A stretch of 64,000 nt of DNA from Brachynemurus nebulosus (GCA_035578155.1 JAPWDM010000009.1:5306001-5370000); one strand, 5' to 3'. Positions 12,562 to 24,799 are shown, counted from the stretch's first letter. Notes: generated by a model not told the origin, from the sequence alone. A program made the numbers and translations.

Positions 12562-12661
12562 TTTAGTGAACCTCATTTTAGGTTTCTCCAGGCCTCAAAA
12601 CAAATTTCTGCCATAGTCTCAGGTTCAGGTCTTTTCATGGCACCCGCTGTAATAATTGTAT
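11765..12661 (+). mobile_element. Family X copy 1, interrupted
   Basis: The left part (11765-12045) is a degenerate match to other family X copies, including AACAAACTCATCCAAGCATTTGGGAC and the AGAGAGTTATCG block. The right part (12559-12661) carries AATTTTAGTGAA, then CCTCAAAACAAATTTCTGCC. The two halves are separated by an insertion with long inverted ends (12046-12498) and a (TA)n array at about 12499-12558. The 98-codon frame across the array is not coding. Confidence 0.65.
12046..12498. mobile_element. TIR element inserted in family X
   Basis: The left end is CCATGCGAGTTTTTTGAGAG and continues into TTGCCATTTCTATTACAACC. The right end is its inverted counterpart, GGCTGTAATAAAAATGGCAA followed by CTCTCGAAAAACTCATACGG. 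Both ends lie against TATA, as expected for a TA-targeting element that landed in the (TA)n tract of family X. It is 453 bases with no transposase. Confidence 0.65.
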
Positions 12662-13466
12662 TTGCAAAAAGAAAATTCACTTACAAAAAAAAAAAAAAAA
12701 CTATTCCAACAAAAGTAATATTTCGTTATTCAGAAAATTTGAATTTCAATTGAAAGACAGTTACGGCGCAGCGGGTGAAAGGGACGTACGGAAAACTGTG
12801 CAAATACGTTGTCTTTTTATTCGGTCATCCACCCAGCAGTGGAGGGGGTGCGGAACCCTTTCATTTCATCAGTTATCAGTGAAGTATTACAAGAGGTTTC
12901 TGCGACAGGACCGCGACAAAATTAAATTGCCATACAATAATGTTCGCTCAACATTCCGTAAGTGCCAACTTGTTTTTTATTCCAGAGTGTAAGTACCATT
13001 TTAACCAGATGTAGAAATATCACGTATAATATTGTAATTAATATTCTAATAAATTCAAATCCAATCTTTATTCGGTATCGTCATCGACGTCACCAGCCAG
13101 CTAGCGTTGTTGTCTCGCGTCGTCGAACGTCGACTGTCGAAGAGCAGTAGCACCCTGTGACGTATATAGACTACCTAATAAGTGCCATCTATAAGTAAGC
13201 AGCCCAGTCAGTGGAGATGGATATTCATTCAAAAGAGTAGAAAATATATAAGTTTATATTAGGTGTATATATCGTGCTTGTACAGATATATTCTAATCTC
13301 GAAAGCTCGAAAGCTCGAAATAGAAACTATATATAGGTATTACTTGTTGGTGCAGATGGAAAGATGTGATATATGCATTGGTCGTACAGTATCGTCCTCT
13401 ACTTTATAATCCAAAAAATCACAGTTATAGAAAGTTATCTGTAATCTATAAAGAGAAAAATACCCC
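12662..13466. other. GC-richer gene-free segment
   Basis: 12750-13200 is noticeably richer in CG dinucleotides than its surroundings. It contains a donor-like CCGTAAGTG at about 12957 and a CG-dense stretch at 13080-13145. It could hold an untranslated exon or promoter, but no protein family was recognisable in the 60-80-codon frames. Near 13302 AAGCTCGAAAGCTCG is a short tandem repeat. Confidence 0.25.
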
Positions 13467-13488
13467 TGTCGCAGCACCCTGTATAACG

Positions 13489-13874
13489 TAGCGAATTTCC
13501 GTTTATAAAAATTAGTTTTTCTCGGAAACTAGTTAGAACAATAGTTTAAAAACCTTTTTTATGTCTTTTTTTAAATGTTGTAAAAAAATTTCACAAAAAT
13601 TGTTGATTAAGTGAAAATTTTGGCAAAAAACTAATTTTTTGCAAGAACAAAAGGCATGTTCCTGGCATCCGACGTGTTTGGCTAATGAACTTGTCCAACG
13701 GTTTGGCATTTCCAATATTTTCACGAAATTTCGCAAACCTAGGACATTTTGTTCGAGAGTTAGAGCACCTATATATATAAATTTTAGTGTCAACAAATTT
13801 CTGCCATAGTCTCGGGCTCAAGTCGCGTCATGGCAGTGGCTGTAATAGTTGAATTTCATGCTGGAAATTCGCTA
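13489..13874 (+). mobile_element. Family X copy 2, near complete with short TA tract
   Basis: The copy starts at TAGCGAATTTCCG and ends with CTGGAAATTCGCTA, which are inverted with respect to each other. Conserved blocks are CATGTTCCTGGCATCCGACG, then TTCGAGAGTT, then AATTTTAGTG, then GGCTGTAATAG. Its (TA)n is only about nine bases. The sequence before it, CCCTGTCGCAGCACCCTG, also precedes other copies, so the true left border may lie about 25 bases further out. Minus-strand frames of 76 and 87 codons here are repeat shadows. Confidence 0.75.
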
Positions 13875-14042
13875 AAACAAAAATTTCTTTTACACTATTT
13901 AAAATTAAATTTTTACCTTCGTGACGTCACCAAAAACATTGAAAAAGCTCCGGATAATATTTGAAATTTAAAACAGTAACTGTTTCTCGCATTAGAGAGA
14001 GTACTAATACACATATATATGATTGAATGGCTGCCGAACAGA

Positions 14043-14114
14043 GGATCGTTGGTCTACTGGTGAAGACACCTGACTAGTTACCAGGAGATCCTTGGTTCGA
14101 TTAACAGCCGATCC
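14043..14114 (+). pseudogene. tRNA-like pseudogene, Thr(AGT)-type, or SINE head
   Basis: These 72 bases fit the canonical tRNA length. The acceptor arm GGATCG pairs with CGATCC. The D stem GTCT pairs with AGAC around ACTGGTGA. The anticodon stem CCTGA/CCAGG has one mismatch, and its loop CTAGTTA has T before the presumed anticodon AGT (threonine). The variable loop has five bases and the T loop is TTCGATT. Box A-like and box B-like (GGTTCGATTA) promoters are present. Three of five T-stem pairs are broken (CTTGG against AACAG) and position 37 is T rather than a purine, so it is probably not functional. It could instead be the head of a tRNA-derived SINE. Confidence 0.6.
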
Positions 14115-15640
14115 AGTTTGATAATTTTTCCAATCACTTTTAGATTTTTAATTCACATTGAAAAAGCTGACAACACAGTTTTAGGGCTATTCACCTCATC
14201 CGCCACCACTGTGACGCTATTTCGATGGAAAATTTATTGTAGTCAAATTTTGTTTTTTCAATACCCCAAAATAGAAACAATTTTTTTTGATTCTAGTTTC
14301 ATCCCAACAAAACTACACTCAACCAGGACTTATGCGAGCCAGAAAATTTCCATCTTGTTCTTTTGTTTTCCACTACCCCATAGAACTTAAGACGTCAAAA
14401 TTTCACAAACCAAAATTGAGTCTATATCTATTGGAGGTCTAATGTGTAAATTTACTTAAGTCTAATAATTTTTGTCCTGATGCAAATGTGTCAATTTACA
14501 CAATTGAATGAAAGTATGCAAGCTTAAATTTTTGCAATGTTTTATGCATTTTATCACCTTTTTTTTACAGTAAGGCTAAAATAAAATTTTTAACCAATTT
14601 CATAAAATAATAAAGTTTAGGGCTCCTTTTTAGATACTCAACTCCAATTTTACCATTTCTGATAAAATTGGAAGTACATGGGACTAACAAAAATCAGAGT
14701 TCAAGTCCGAAACTGACTTTCTGAAGTTGAATTTTCGCCATTTTTTCCAGGCGTATAAAATTGTTTTCAATTAGAATAAAATATAATTTAAGTTTACTTA
14801 TACACACTAATCTAATTCAGACCATCTAAACGTTCAATGTAAACTCGCTGTATGAATAGCTGATATTATTATACAAAATAGTACATACAGCACCATCATT
14901 GGTGTCGTATTACTCACCCCCCCCCCCCTCTGTCATCGCCGTTGACTCCTTCTTCCGCCATTACTTTTGATTTGAAACTTATTCAAGCTTTCAAAAAGCT
15001 GTCGTTTAGAATAATAATATGCGTTGCCTAGAAGATACTTTATATCATATCAGAATATACATACATATATAGGTACACATATATTCTTTTGAATAAGTCT
15101 TAAAATCAGAGATGGTATCATCAGTAGCAGTGTAAAGATTAATTTGAACCCGAACATCTTGTTAAAAGTTTCATCCAGATTGGAATAATGTAAGTATAGA
15201 TTGAAATTATTTACTTATAACGGGATATCCGTCTTTTTGTAATGATCGAAAACTTATGCAAACCCCATTCCAAATACAGCTAAACCTTTTTTTTATTCGG
15301 TCGTTTTTTGTGCGATTTTTAAAAAAATTGTCAAAACCAAGAGAATCAAAATCAAAATCGAGAGAAAGTAAGAAACTTAAACGTTAACTATAATAACTTT
15401 TTTTTGATAAAAATACTTCTTAATGGTTTTTAAGCATTTGATCAGTACATTACATAAGAATATAAGTTATTGCAACATTTAGTTTTTTCACAGATGTATT
15501 TTTTCACAATTTTCATAATACTTATATTAAAAATGAAAAAATAAAATGTTCCTACGTGTAAATTGACACTTTATCTTGTTTATAAAAGCAACTTCTAAGG
15601 AAATTTCTAAGTTTCGAGCGTTTTGAGTTATGTTTTTCCG
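14115..15640. other. Gene-free stretch
   Basis: A C run lies near 14921-14931. A 90-codon plus frame at 14118-14390 shows no domain, and its composition is that of the background. No repeat partner was recognised. Confidence 0.55.
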
Positions 15641-16045
15641 ATGAAACTTTTTTTATGCAATCCCGATTCACCGCATAAAAAAGTTTTGTTTTACAATCTG
15701 AATCGAACTATACTTGTAAATAATAAACAAATATTTTACTTTGCAAAATACCACTTTTATTTTTGAAACTGTGGCAATATTGTTTCGAACCGTTAGTTCA
15801 TTTTCAAACAGAAATGTTCAATTTTCTGTTTGAAAATGAACTAACGGTTCGAAACAATATTGTCACAGTTTCAAGAATAAAAGTGGTATTTTGCAAAGTA
15901 AAATATTTGTTTATTATTTACAAATATGGAATACCATAAAGTAACGCTCAAATCTATTAATATTACGGACTATACTTCTTATAGCTATTTATGAAGTTTT
16001 TAAGTATATCTTTTATGCGGTCCCTATCCACCGTACAAAAAAAGG
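15641..16045. mobile_element. Foldback element containing a 98-bp near-perfect hairpin
   Basis: Bases 15714-15811 and 15826-15923 are reverse complements with two mismatches around a 14-base loop. Just outside, AACTTTTTTTATGC and GCATAAAAAAGTT (about 15646-15686) form another small stem around AATCCCGATTCACC, and a similar TTTTATGCGGTCCCTATCC lies at about 16011. A degraded relative of the arm, including TGAGCATTACTTTATGGTAT, occurs at 35938-36090 inside the piggyBac-like element, so this is probably the remnant of a related transposon. Confidence 0.7.
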
Positions 16046-17095
16046 ATCAGCTGTACTTATAATCGTCTGTTTCGTATTAAAAAAAGAAAATTTTGTGAAA
16101 AATCAGATAGATTCAAAATAATGGATTCAAACTGTGCAGGAAAAAAAAGAAACTCATCTGATTCGCCTTTGTTTTCACCAAATTAGAGTTTACAGCTGAT
16201 TTATTATTATTTTGCATTTTAAATAAAAACTTAGATTATCATTCGAGCATTTACACCCCCGCCCCACCTACTGTTACCCCCACCACCGCTATCCCTTCCT
16301 GGAATGACTTCATTATACTGTACAATGTACCTAATACAAGAGCGGTGTTTGATTACTTACATAAAATAAATTTTACAGAAAGAACAATCGGCGGGCTTCA
16401 GAACGGGTGGTAAATAGTCTTTGAATATTTGTTGCGATTGAGATAAATAAATCGAAATTAGTGTGGGGCGAAGAGAGATGGAGATTATTATAATATTTTA
16501 AAATGAAATGAGAAAGGGTTGCGAGCATTAACGGCAATATTACTGCACAATTTTTCAATTTTTGATCTCAGTTATTTGCTTATTGTTCCAATAGCTACCA
16601 GTATGATGTTGAAATAAAAGAAAAAGGATAATCAGGTAGATGATAAAAGTATCATTTCATCGAAAAAACAATATACTCCTCCCTCTCGTTACCCCCTGAT
16701 TGTCATTATTCCTTTTAGTGAAGTGTTTCATTTCTCCTTTACCTCTCGAAAGATACGAGAGCTACTAATAACGGTGAGAATGACGTCAATTTCAATAATC
16801 TTAATTCAGATTTTGCCGATAATTTTAACGTTGCCAGGTTTTGTAACCCTTTGTTCGGGTTTCACGAAAAATAATACGAAATTTTTTTATGGGACCTAAT
16901 ACACATGAATTAAATTGTCAAAATTAAAAATTTGGGTTTCCAAAGTATATTTTTTAAACAAAATAAGAGTCATACTAATAAAAATTTTCATCAAGAATCC
17001 AAAATTTGTGATTTTTTATTGTAGTTTGAAACACCAAACTATATGTATGATGTATGAATAACATATAAGCAGTAATAAACCTCTTGAAAAAATAA
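16046..17095. other. Gene-free stretch
   Basis: C-rich strings lie at about 16255-16300. No gene or partnered repeat was recognised. Confidence 0.55.
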
Positions 17096-17097
17096 AT

Positions 17098-17450
17098 ACC
17101 CCTGTCGCAGCATCCTGCATAACATAGCAAATTTCCGTTTATAAAAATTAGTTTTTCTCGGAAACTAGTTGACATAGAATAATAGTTTAAAGACCTTTTT
17201 TATGTAATTTTTGCTCCTCTTTTAAATGATATAAAAAAATTTGGCAAAATTTTTTGAATAAGTGGAAATTTTGGCAAAAAACTAATTTTTTGCAAGAACA
17301 AAAACCATGTTCCTGGCATCCGACGTGTCTGGCTGAAGAACTCATCCAAGATTTTTGGACTTCCAACGTTGTTACCAAATTTCGTAAACCTAGGACATTT
17401 TGTTCGAGAGTTATCGTGCTGATCCATATATACATACATACATACATACA

Positions 17451-17508
<58 letters not shown>

Positions 17509-17693
17509 TGTATGTATGTATGTATGTATGTATGTATGTATGTATATATGGATCAGCACGATAACTCTCGAACGAAATGTCCTAGGTTTACGAAATTTGG
17601 TGACAACGTTGGAAGTCCAAAAATCTTGGATGAGTTCTTCAGCCAGACACGTCGGATGCCAGGAACATGGTTTTTGTTCTTGTAAAAAATTAG

Positions 17694-17755
<62 letters not shown>

Positions 17756-17886
17756 TTTAGTGAATATTATTTTCGGTTTCTAGGGACCTCAAAACAAATT
17801 TCTGCCATAGTCCCGGGCTCAGGTCGCGTCATGACACCTACTGTAATAGCTGAATTTCCAGAATTATTTCTGGAAATTCGCTAAAA
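17098..17886 (+). mobile_element. Family X copy 3 with internal inverted duplication
   Basis: The copy begins ACCCCTGTCGCAGCATCCTG and ends CTGGAAATTCGCTAAAA. Instead of a single (TA)n it contains a palindrome (17281-17694) and then a second (TA)n at about 17694-17752 leading into the usual right half. The 119-, 143- and 144-codon frames here, the longest of the region, are read-through of repeats and TA arrays and are not genes. Confidence 0.8.
17281..17694. repeat. 414-bp palindrome centred on (TA)n
   Basis: The arms run outward from the (TACA)n/(TA)n centre near 17488 and match over about 130 bases outside the microsatellite. I counted only three substitutions plus a different number of TACA units. 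Recognisable blocks are AACTCATCCAAGATTTTTGG on the left and its complement on the right. The near-identity points to a recent event that duplicated and inverted the left half of family X. Confidence 0.85.
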
Positions 17887-17889
17887 TGT

Positions 17890-19531
17890 ATTCTCTATCT
17901 CAAAATGACATTCAACGACCACAAATCATATGTCATAAGATTCACATCATGCGCTCCTTGTACGCTTGCATATATCCATCCATCTAAAACATGCATGTTC
18001 GTATTTAAGCGTACGCATGAAGGTATATGCGTAGATTTCCATGTACACAAGTGCGTGGTGAACATGCATCAAGTCAGGGTTCCTAAACACTACAAACGTA
18101 AAATAAAAATTCAGAAGGTTCCTTATTTTAAAAAGTAAAAATAAAATTGCACCTATCTTTCCTATGTGTTTGTTTTGGGAGATTTATTATCCTTCATTAC
18201 GTTGGAGCCTTGAGGCATGTGCCACAAATACTGTTAGGTAAATCCGGACCTGAATACGCAAGGAAGTAGAAGGATTATTTCAGAAACATTACAGGTTACT
18301 TTTTAAATTTCAACTGACACCTGAAACGTCACTTTGAAGCTCTATATTTCACAAAGGCGGCTAAAAAATGAAAAAGGGTCAAATGATCCTCAATTTTATT
18401 TTATGTGGCCTTTCAGAAAATATCCCACATGATGTATGGTACTTGTAATTTTCATTTCCACTTTTCCACAATTCGGGAAAGTATTTCAAGAAATTGAGTA
18501 TAATCATGTTAAAACATTTCGATAAATGTTCAAATTTTATGGATTCCAATATATCTTTTTCGGGACCCTAACAATATTCCGACACAAAAACGTACAAGAA
18601 TGGGAACGAAAAACACACCGAATTTTATTTTTCGACGTTTATCTTTTTATATGTTTTTGAATGCTACTTTCGGCTACTTTCAACTACTTACCTAACACGT
18701 CTTCGCCTAATACTTTTCCCAAATAATACTCACTTCTGTGACAGCAGTAGTTAAGTCATTTTTGGGCACAAAATATAATAATATTTTATATCAATTTGCT
18801 GTTTTTTCACTTGCGCACATATCTAGAAACGGTATAAATTTTATTTATTATACATAATGTAATATATATATATTTATAAAACCGGTTGCATTTAGATTTA
18901 TTATAACCTTCTCTACACTTACATATTATATTACAACACTATAGTGACACAGTACCCCCCTCCCCCTTCTAACCCCCATCCTGCCCTGTCCCTATACAGG
19001 TGGAAAGCTGATGATAGCAGCACTGCACGAGCAATGTATAACTCCTGAGCTTGTATATATCATTTGAGTTGATCCTCCCTCACAGCTCAAAATATTGTAT
19101 AATATTTATTTTCTCTGACATCAAGTGAGAAATACTTTATCCACTTGAAATGCACACAAAATGGTAGTTGCCAGGCTAGATAGGTCGGAGGGCAAGCACC
19201 CTTTTAGGGGGGGGCGGGGGTGAGAATGTGCGAATTCATATGTATATTTAAAGTAATATATCTGATATATATTATAATGCAACTTTTGTTTCAAAATTTT
19301 ATGTGAGAATATTGCTGTCAAATATTATGTGTAATATTATGAAATTTTTTTTAAATGTTTTGTCAAAGTTTGTATGGCGTTATCTCGTATGCATTTTTTT
19401 TTTTTCGTAAAAATTATTTTAAAATAAGAGAAAATTACAAAGCCTGTTGATAGGTCTGACTAAAGATTAACAATCCTATTTTTATTTTCCTGTTCAACTG
19501 TACGGAGACAGATTATGGAAATCAAAGTATA
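17890..19531. other. Gene-free stretch with C- and G-rich patches
   Basis: A C-rich patch lies at 18953-18990 and a G-rich patch at about 19199-19217. The 77-codon frame at 17905 has no recognisable domain and begins at the border of a repeat. No gene is supported. Confidence 0.5.
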
Positions 19532-19630
19532 CAGGGTGTAAAATAAATAACTTTCGTTCTTTTGAGGGGTGACTCATAACACCCTATGTAGACACTAAAA
19601 CCACAGGAATTTTTTCGGAACTAAGAGTGT
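19532..19630. mobile_element. Truncated CAGGGTG-type MITE
   Basis: Starting after TA at 19530, the sequence CAGGGTGTAAAATAAATAAC, then TTTTGAGGGGTGACTCATAA and CACAGGAATTTTTTCGGAA matches the complete element at 49476-49615. The right end is not found; the sequence departs after about 19623. This may be a longer form of which the 49-kb copy is an internally deleted version. Confidence 0.7.
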
Positions 19631-20241
19631 GAGAAAATGGAAATTTGATTGGGACTACATGATGTTTCAAAATTTTTCTAAGTGCGGCCCTGACTTACGA
19701 CCTAAACATGTTTAGGTCGTAGACGTGTTTCTCAGATCTTTATTCAATAAGCAGAAAATTTTAAAAAGGGCCCCTTTCTTCAAATTTTTTTTGGGTGTTG
19801 TATGATTTTAGTCGTTACCAAAAAAGAATAGTTACCCTTTAAATCGTTCAAATTTTTTTTTTTTTTTTTTGAAGAAATCCTTCGAAAATTGTAACATAAG
19901 TATGATAAATCGCAAAATAAAACAACATATTATAACCTTCAAATAACCCAAAAAAGGAAAAAATCGACTTGAAAATGTGAAAATTTATATATCTAATACA
20001 AAACATACATACTCACATTCACTCTTGTAGAGAAAAATCTGATATAAAAATATTTTGTATTTTTCTAAACAATTGGCTTTGATAGATACGGCTATTTTTA
20101 TAAAGTAAAATTTATTATATGCTTTGTAGAAACGGAAAAAAACCAACTCACACCAAACAAATAAAAAGGAAAGCCTCATTCGTATGACAAGTGACACAAG
20201 AAAGATGAATACATTTTTGAATGACTCGAAGTAATAGTATA

Positions 20242-21320
20242 CACTGAAAAAAATTTTTAGTTATCACATGCGAAAAACTACTAATAAGCAATCGTTGAGT
20301 TCTGCATTTTCTTCTTATTTATGTATTTATTTAATTTTCTGTATCTCTTTTAAGTAATTACTTAATGAGGTATTCTAGTCTAGAAATCCGAATTTTTTTT
20401 CTACATATTTTCAAAGTTTAAACCTTTAAGAATAAGTCTCTAAAAGGATTTACGGAACTTCGAATTAATTTCGGAGTTATGGTGATTTTTTTCCCGTGTA
20501 CTGTGTATCTTTTCAGTATTAAATTCAAATTTTTAATATAAATTACTCGAAACTACTTTTTTCGATACGGTTGACATGATTCTAATGCACCGATTTACTT
20601 GAAATTAGCTACAGGTCTTCTTAATACTATCAAAATTGGCCCGATGCGACGTAGGGGATATTGGAATTTTTTTTTTACTATTTTTAAAAAATTCCCAAAG
20701 CTGAAAAACGGAGGCGAAAAAATGATTTTTCCTCTTTAGATGGACGCCATTTTGTGAAAAAATTTATTTTTTCCAATCGGCTACGTCCAACTAATTCTAA
20801 ATTTTATGTTTCAGATCACCAGGAGGGTTGGAATCACGTCAACCAGGAGACACCCTTTTTTTGAGTCCCCAATTGGCCGGCCTGGACCGATTTCAATTTT
20901 GAATATTTTTTAAATCTTTATACATTTTTATACTTTACGAATATCAATAAAAAGCTTTTAAAAAATGGATACTGAAAATATTTACTGTTTTTTTTTTGTT
21001 TATTATTGCCAAACCAACAGCATTGTATTTTCAGTATTAATGATATAACGCACCTTTACCGACTGGGCTATAAGGTCATCAATATTATCTATTCTCAGTG
21101 ATATAAATATTCTCATTTTTGTCACATTAACTATTAATCTTTGATTCTAAGCATATGGTGTCAGTTAATACATTTTTTAGTCAAACCCATTTAGTTATGG
21201 CAACTAATTTTTTTCTTGCTTTAAGTGACTTTATTTAGAACACCGTATGAACTATTAAAACAGCTATTTCAAATTAAATAATTTTTTTTTAGTAACAACA
21301 ACTCTACGATTTTTTTAGTG
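20242..21320. mobile_element. Possible CACTG-ended TA element
   Basis: TA-CACTGAAAAAAATTTTTAG at 20240 and CGATTTTTTTAGTG-TA ending at 21322 are inverted and flanked by TA. Only about a dozen bases match and they are T-rich, so chance is possible. The interior has no protein. The end type resembles the better-supported elements at 31271 and 61921. Confidence 0.3.
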
Positions 21321-21622
21321 TAGAAAGAGTTTTTAGTTTGAATAGATTGACTGTTACAATTACCATCGAGGACGTGATCTACATCGTATAGAATGACGGA
21401 GTAGCGGAGGTCAACTGTTCCATGTTCCAGCTCCAACCATCAGATGGAGTAGATGGAGCTTGTTGTTCGGAGAAATGACACCAATTTCTTTTGCAAAATT
21501 GACTATACATTTTCTTGTACAAATAAAATAATATATTTATGTTATTTATTTCTATATAGCGGACAAATAAATGGTTGACAATATTCAAATATGGCACAAT
21601 TGAGATATGAGTTGACTTTAGA

Positions 21623-21990
21623 GATCAAAAAAAGATTTATGTAGCTAAAAAAAATTTTAATCAAAATTAATTCAAAAAATTCGTTTTTGTGAAGCTTCGG
21701 AAATGACAATTTTTTTTTTTTTTTTTGTAAATTTTTGCTTGTAACTTCATTTAGTTCATCGAATTGATCAAAATCCGGATTTAGCCTGAACTCTATGAAG
21801 TTCTGGCGAATACGTGATCAATATAAAATAACCTACAATGATTATATTATTCCCTGCCAATTCCAATTTTCAAGAAGAAATCAAAAGATTCATGTAATTA
21901 TAAAAAATTTTGATTAAAATTAATTCAAAAATTCAGTTCTGTAAAGCTTTAAAAATAACAAAACTTTTTTTGTAAATTTTTACAGCGGGG
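21623..21990. repeat. Tandem duplication, ~255-bp period
   Basis: AATTTTAATCAAAATTAATT near 21651 and a close copy near 21907 are each followed by GTGAAGCTT/GTAAAGCTT, a T run and GTAAATTTTT. The two units are diverged. The pogo-like element begins just after the second. Confidence 0.6.
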
Positions 21991-22012
21991 AAAGTTTATA
22001 TTTTTATTATTA

Positions 22013-22926
22013 GGGTGAATGCGGGAGAGATGCCGCACATTTTGAAAACACTTGATAATTCTTAAAGTATGTATTAAATTGATTTGAAATTTGGTACTCA
22101 ATAAATGTAAACATTGCTCTTGCAAAGGATTCATAATTAACATTTTTGTAAAGCCTGCAAAGCGGCGTCTGTCCCACACCTATGGGAGAGATGCCGCATC
22201 AAGGAAGGTGAGACGCTGCATAGTTCATATTAAAAATTTTGCATTTTACACACATCTCCATACATGATGCATGCCATATGTAACCATTGTTGGCACTTTA
22301 TACATCTTAACCACTCAATTTTTATTTGTTTCTGAGTACTTTTCAGAACATTGAATACACAGGCAGTCATCATTATTTTCCTTATCTTCACTAATATGAG
22401 GGCTTTTCCTGATCCATTAATGAATTTTTTATATTTACGTGGCATAACTTACAGTCCAAAAAAAAACTGCATAATTAAGGTGTAAGTCTATGTTCTTAAT
22501 ATGTAATATGATGCGGCATCTATACCAACTTTAAATGCGGCATCTCTCCTTTTTGTTGGGATAGATGCCGCATGTTGCTATAGCAAGCATAGTGCGGAAT
22601 TCTAACCTGAACTTTTATACAGTATTTTTAAAATATACCTAAATTAATAACAAAACTCATTTTCATTAAAACAGTGAAATATACATTCTTAAATTCTAAT
22701 GAATTAAATGCTTCATAAAATATTATGTTAAAAATCTTACTTTTCAATAATGAAAAGTTGGATAATTACTAAACTAATGTACTGATCATAAATGTAACCA
22801 TATACAGCTTAAATAAATAACTTATTTTAAACATATAATCCATTAATAGTGCTATCTATCAATCAACGGACGAACTATGGCTACTGCGGCGTCTCTCCCG
22901 ACGCGGCATCTCTCCCGCACTTACCC
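22013..22926 (-). mobile_element. pogo/Tigger-like element with GCGGGAGAGATGCCGC ends
   Basis: The left end GGGTGAATGCGGGAGAGATG and the right end, whose complement reads GGGTAAGTGCGGGAGAGATG, match with two differences, and TA flanks both. The core GGGAGAGATGCCGCA recurs inside near both ends (about 22183, 22510, 22538, 22563). Subterminal repeats of this kind commonly serve as transposase binding sites. The element is 914 bases, too short for a full transposase, but a minus-strand remnant (22230-22445) supports a Tc1/mariner-pogo affiliation. It is internally deleted. Confidence 0.75.
22230..22445 (-). pseudogene. Remnant transposase, pogo/Tigger-like, 71 codons
   Basis: The frame starts MPRKYK, like the first residues of many insect pogo/Tigger-like transposases just before their Psq-type DNA-binding helix-turn-helix. 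It then jumps to a zinc-finger-like tail: Trp45, Cys48-x2-Cys51, Trp54, His56 and Cys59 in the pattern WxxCxxCxxWxHxxC, the PHD-like finger seen at the C terminus of some of these transposases. The whole DDE catalytic core is missing. An upstream Cys29 lacks its expected CxxC partner. This is read as an internal deletion joining the two ends of a transposase gene. It cannot be catalytically active. The assignment rests on motifs only. Confidence 0.5.
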
Positions 22927-23720
22927 TATAAGTTGCGCAAGTTATGGAAAAAAAATTTTGCCCTTAATATCAGGTAAATTTCTAGGGTTGATTATATTCT
23001 AACAACGGGCCTTGTATTTTATTTCATTTTTGCCAGCGCAGTTTGTTTTTTACTTCAATTTTGCAAGTATACTATCATAGTTTTCCTGAAACTTCCTAAA
23101 CTTGATTTCACTACACCTAATCATTCTCGATAATGCCCCTGCCGCAAATTACACTCTTATTGGCGGAATAGGATTTTTAAAATTTCTCATAAAAATATTA
23201 TTTATCTATATGTTTTGTTATTATATCTATGAATCCCCCGAAAAAAAATTCTAAATAATAGTATTTATAGATAAATATATCTATATACAGGAAAGAATAA
23301 ATGGCATATTTTTAAGGCCGCGTCATTCAATGGGCTGTTATGGGTTAGAGACTGAACCATATATATACAAATAACATACACATACATATACCATTGAGCT
23401 ACATGGATTTATAAAAGTCCGGAAGAACTATGTTTTGATATTTGAAATACATCACTTTTATTGTAGGCGATTTTTCTTTACAATTGACGTGTTGTGATAC
23501 ATGCGCATATAAATCCAATCTCTAGTGCGTATCGCATATTAAGGGGTTAAGCTACCGTGAGCGATATGGAAACAAAATATATATTTTTGTGGTTACGATG
23601 ATATTCTATACGACAATGAAGTTGCAAGTCAATTCATCACTTATATTATTTAAAGATGTTAGATTCACCGTTTCGAAATGACAGTTTCGTGAATAACGCG
23701 TTTAAAATTTGATGTTAAAT

Positions 23721-24288
<568 letters not shown>

Positions 24289-24799
24289 TATTTTAAATTA
24301 TCGCACCTAACCGCAAATTTGCGATTCCTACCCCGTAAAGTGGTTCTTTGTTCCGTTAGTAAAGCTTCTTGTCCTTTCCGCTTATATTTGTTTCCTTAAA
24401 ATACATTAATTTTAGTTATATAGGTCAAATCAATTAAAAGTAGTCCAATATCGTTAACAAATGGAGCAAAATTGGACGTATAACCCACAGGCGCATGTAC
24501 AGGGGGGTTAAGGGGTCATGACCTCCCTCCTCAACGGAGAATTAAAAATATACACTAAATATTATTTAACTTTAAACACAATACCGGTAAATTTACCAGC
24601 TGCCTTTTTTTTCTTTTTGGTCGTCAACGGTATAGAAAAAGTTCAATTTATTATTTTTTTGTTAATTTTATTTCAAAAATTTTTTTGGTCCTGTTTATTT
24701 TCCGCGTGATTCCCCCTCCCCCACACAAGAAGCTCGGCTGTATACGCTCCTTATAACCTATTACATTAGTCCGCTCTACCTTATATGATATCAGAAATC
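24289..24799. other. Gene-free stretch
   Basis: This short spacer between two transposons has a C-rich patch near 24711-24724. No gene is supported. Confidence 0.5.

Noticed and set aside
12750..13150. Exon candidates with GTAAGT donors
   Set aside because: Donor-like strings are frequent by chance; no acceptor, homology or reading-frame continuity was found.
17254..17884. Frames of 143 and 144 codons
   Set aside because: They lie across the inverted duplication and (TA)n arrays of family X copy 3.
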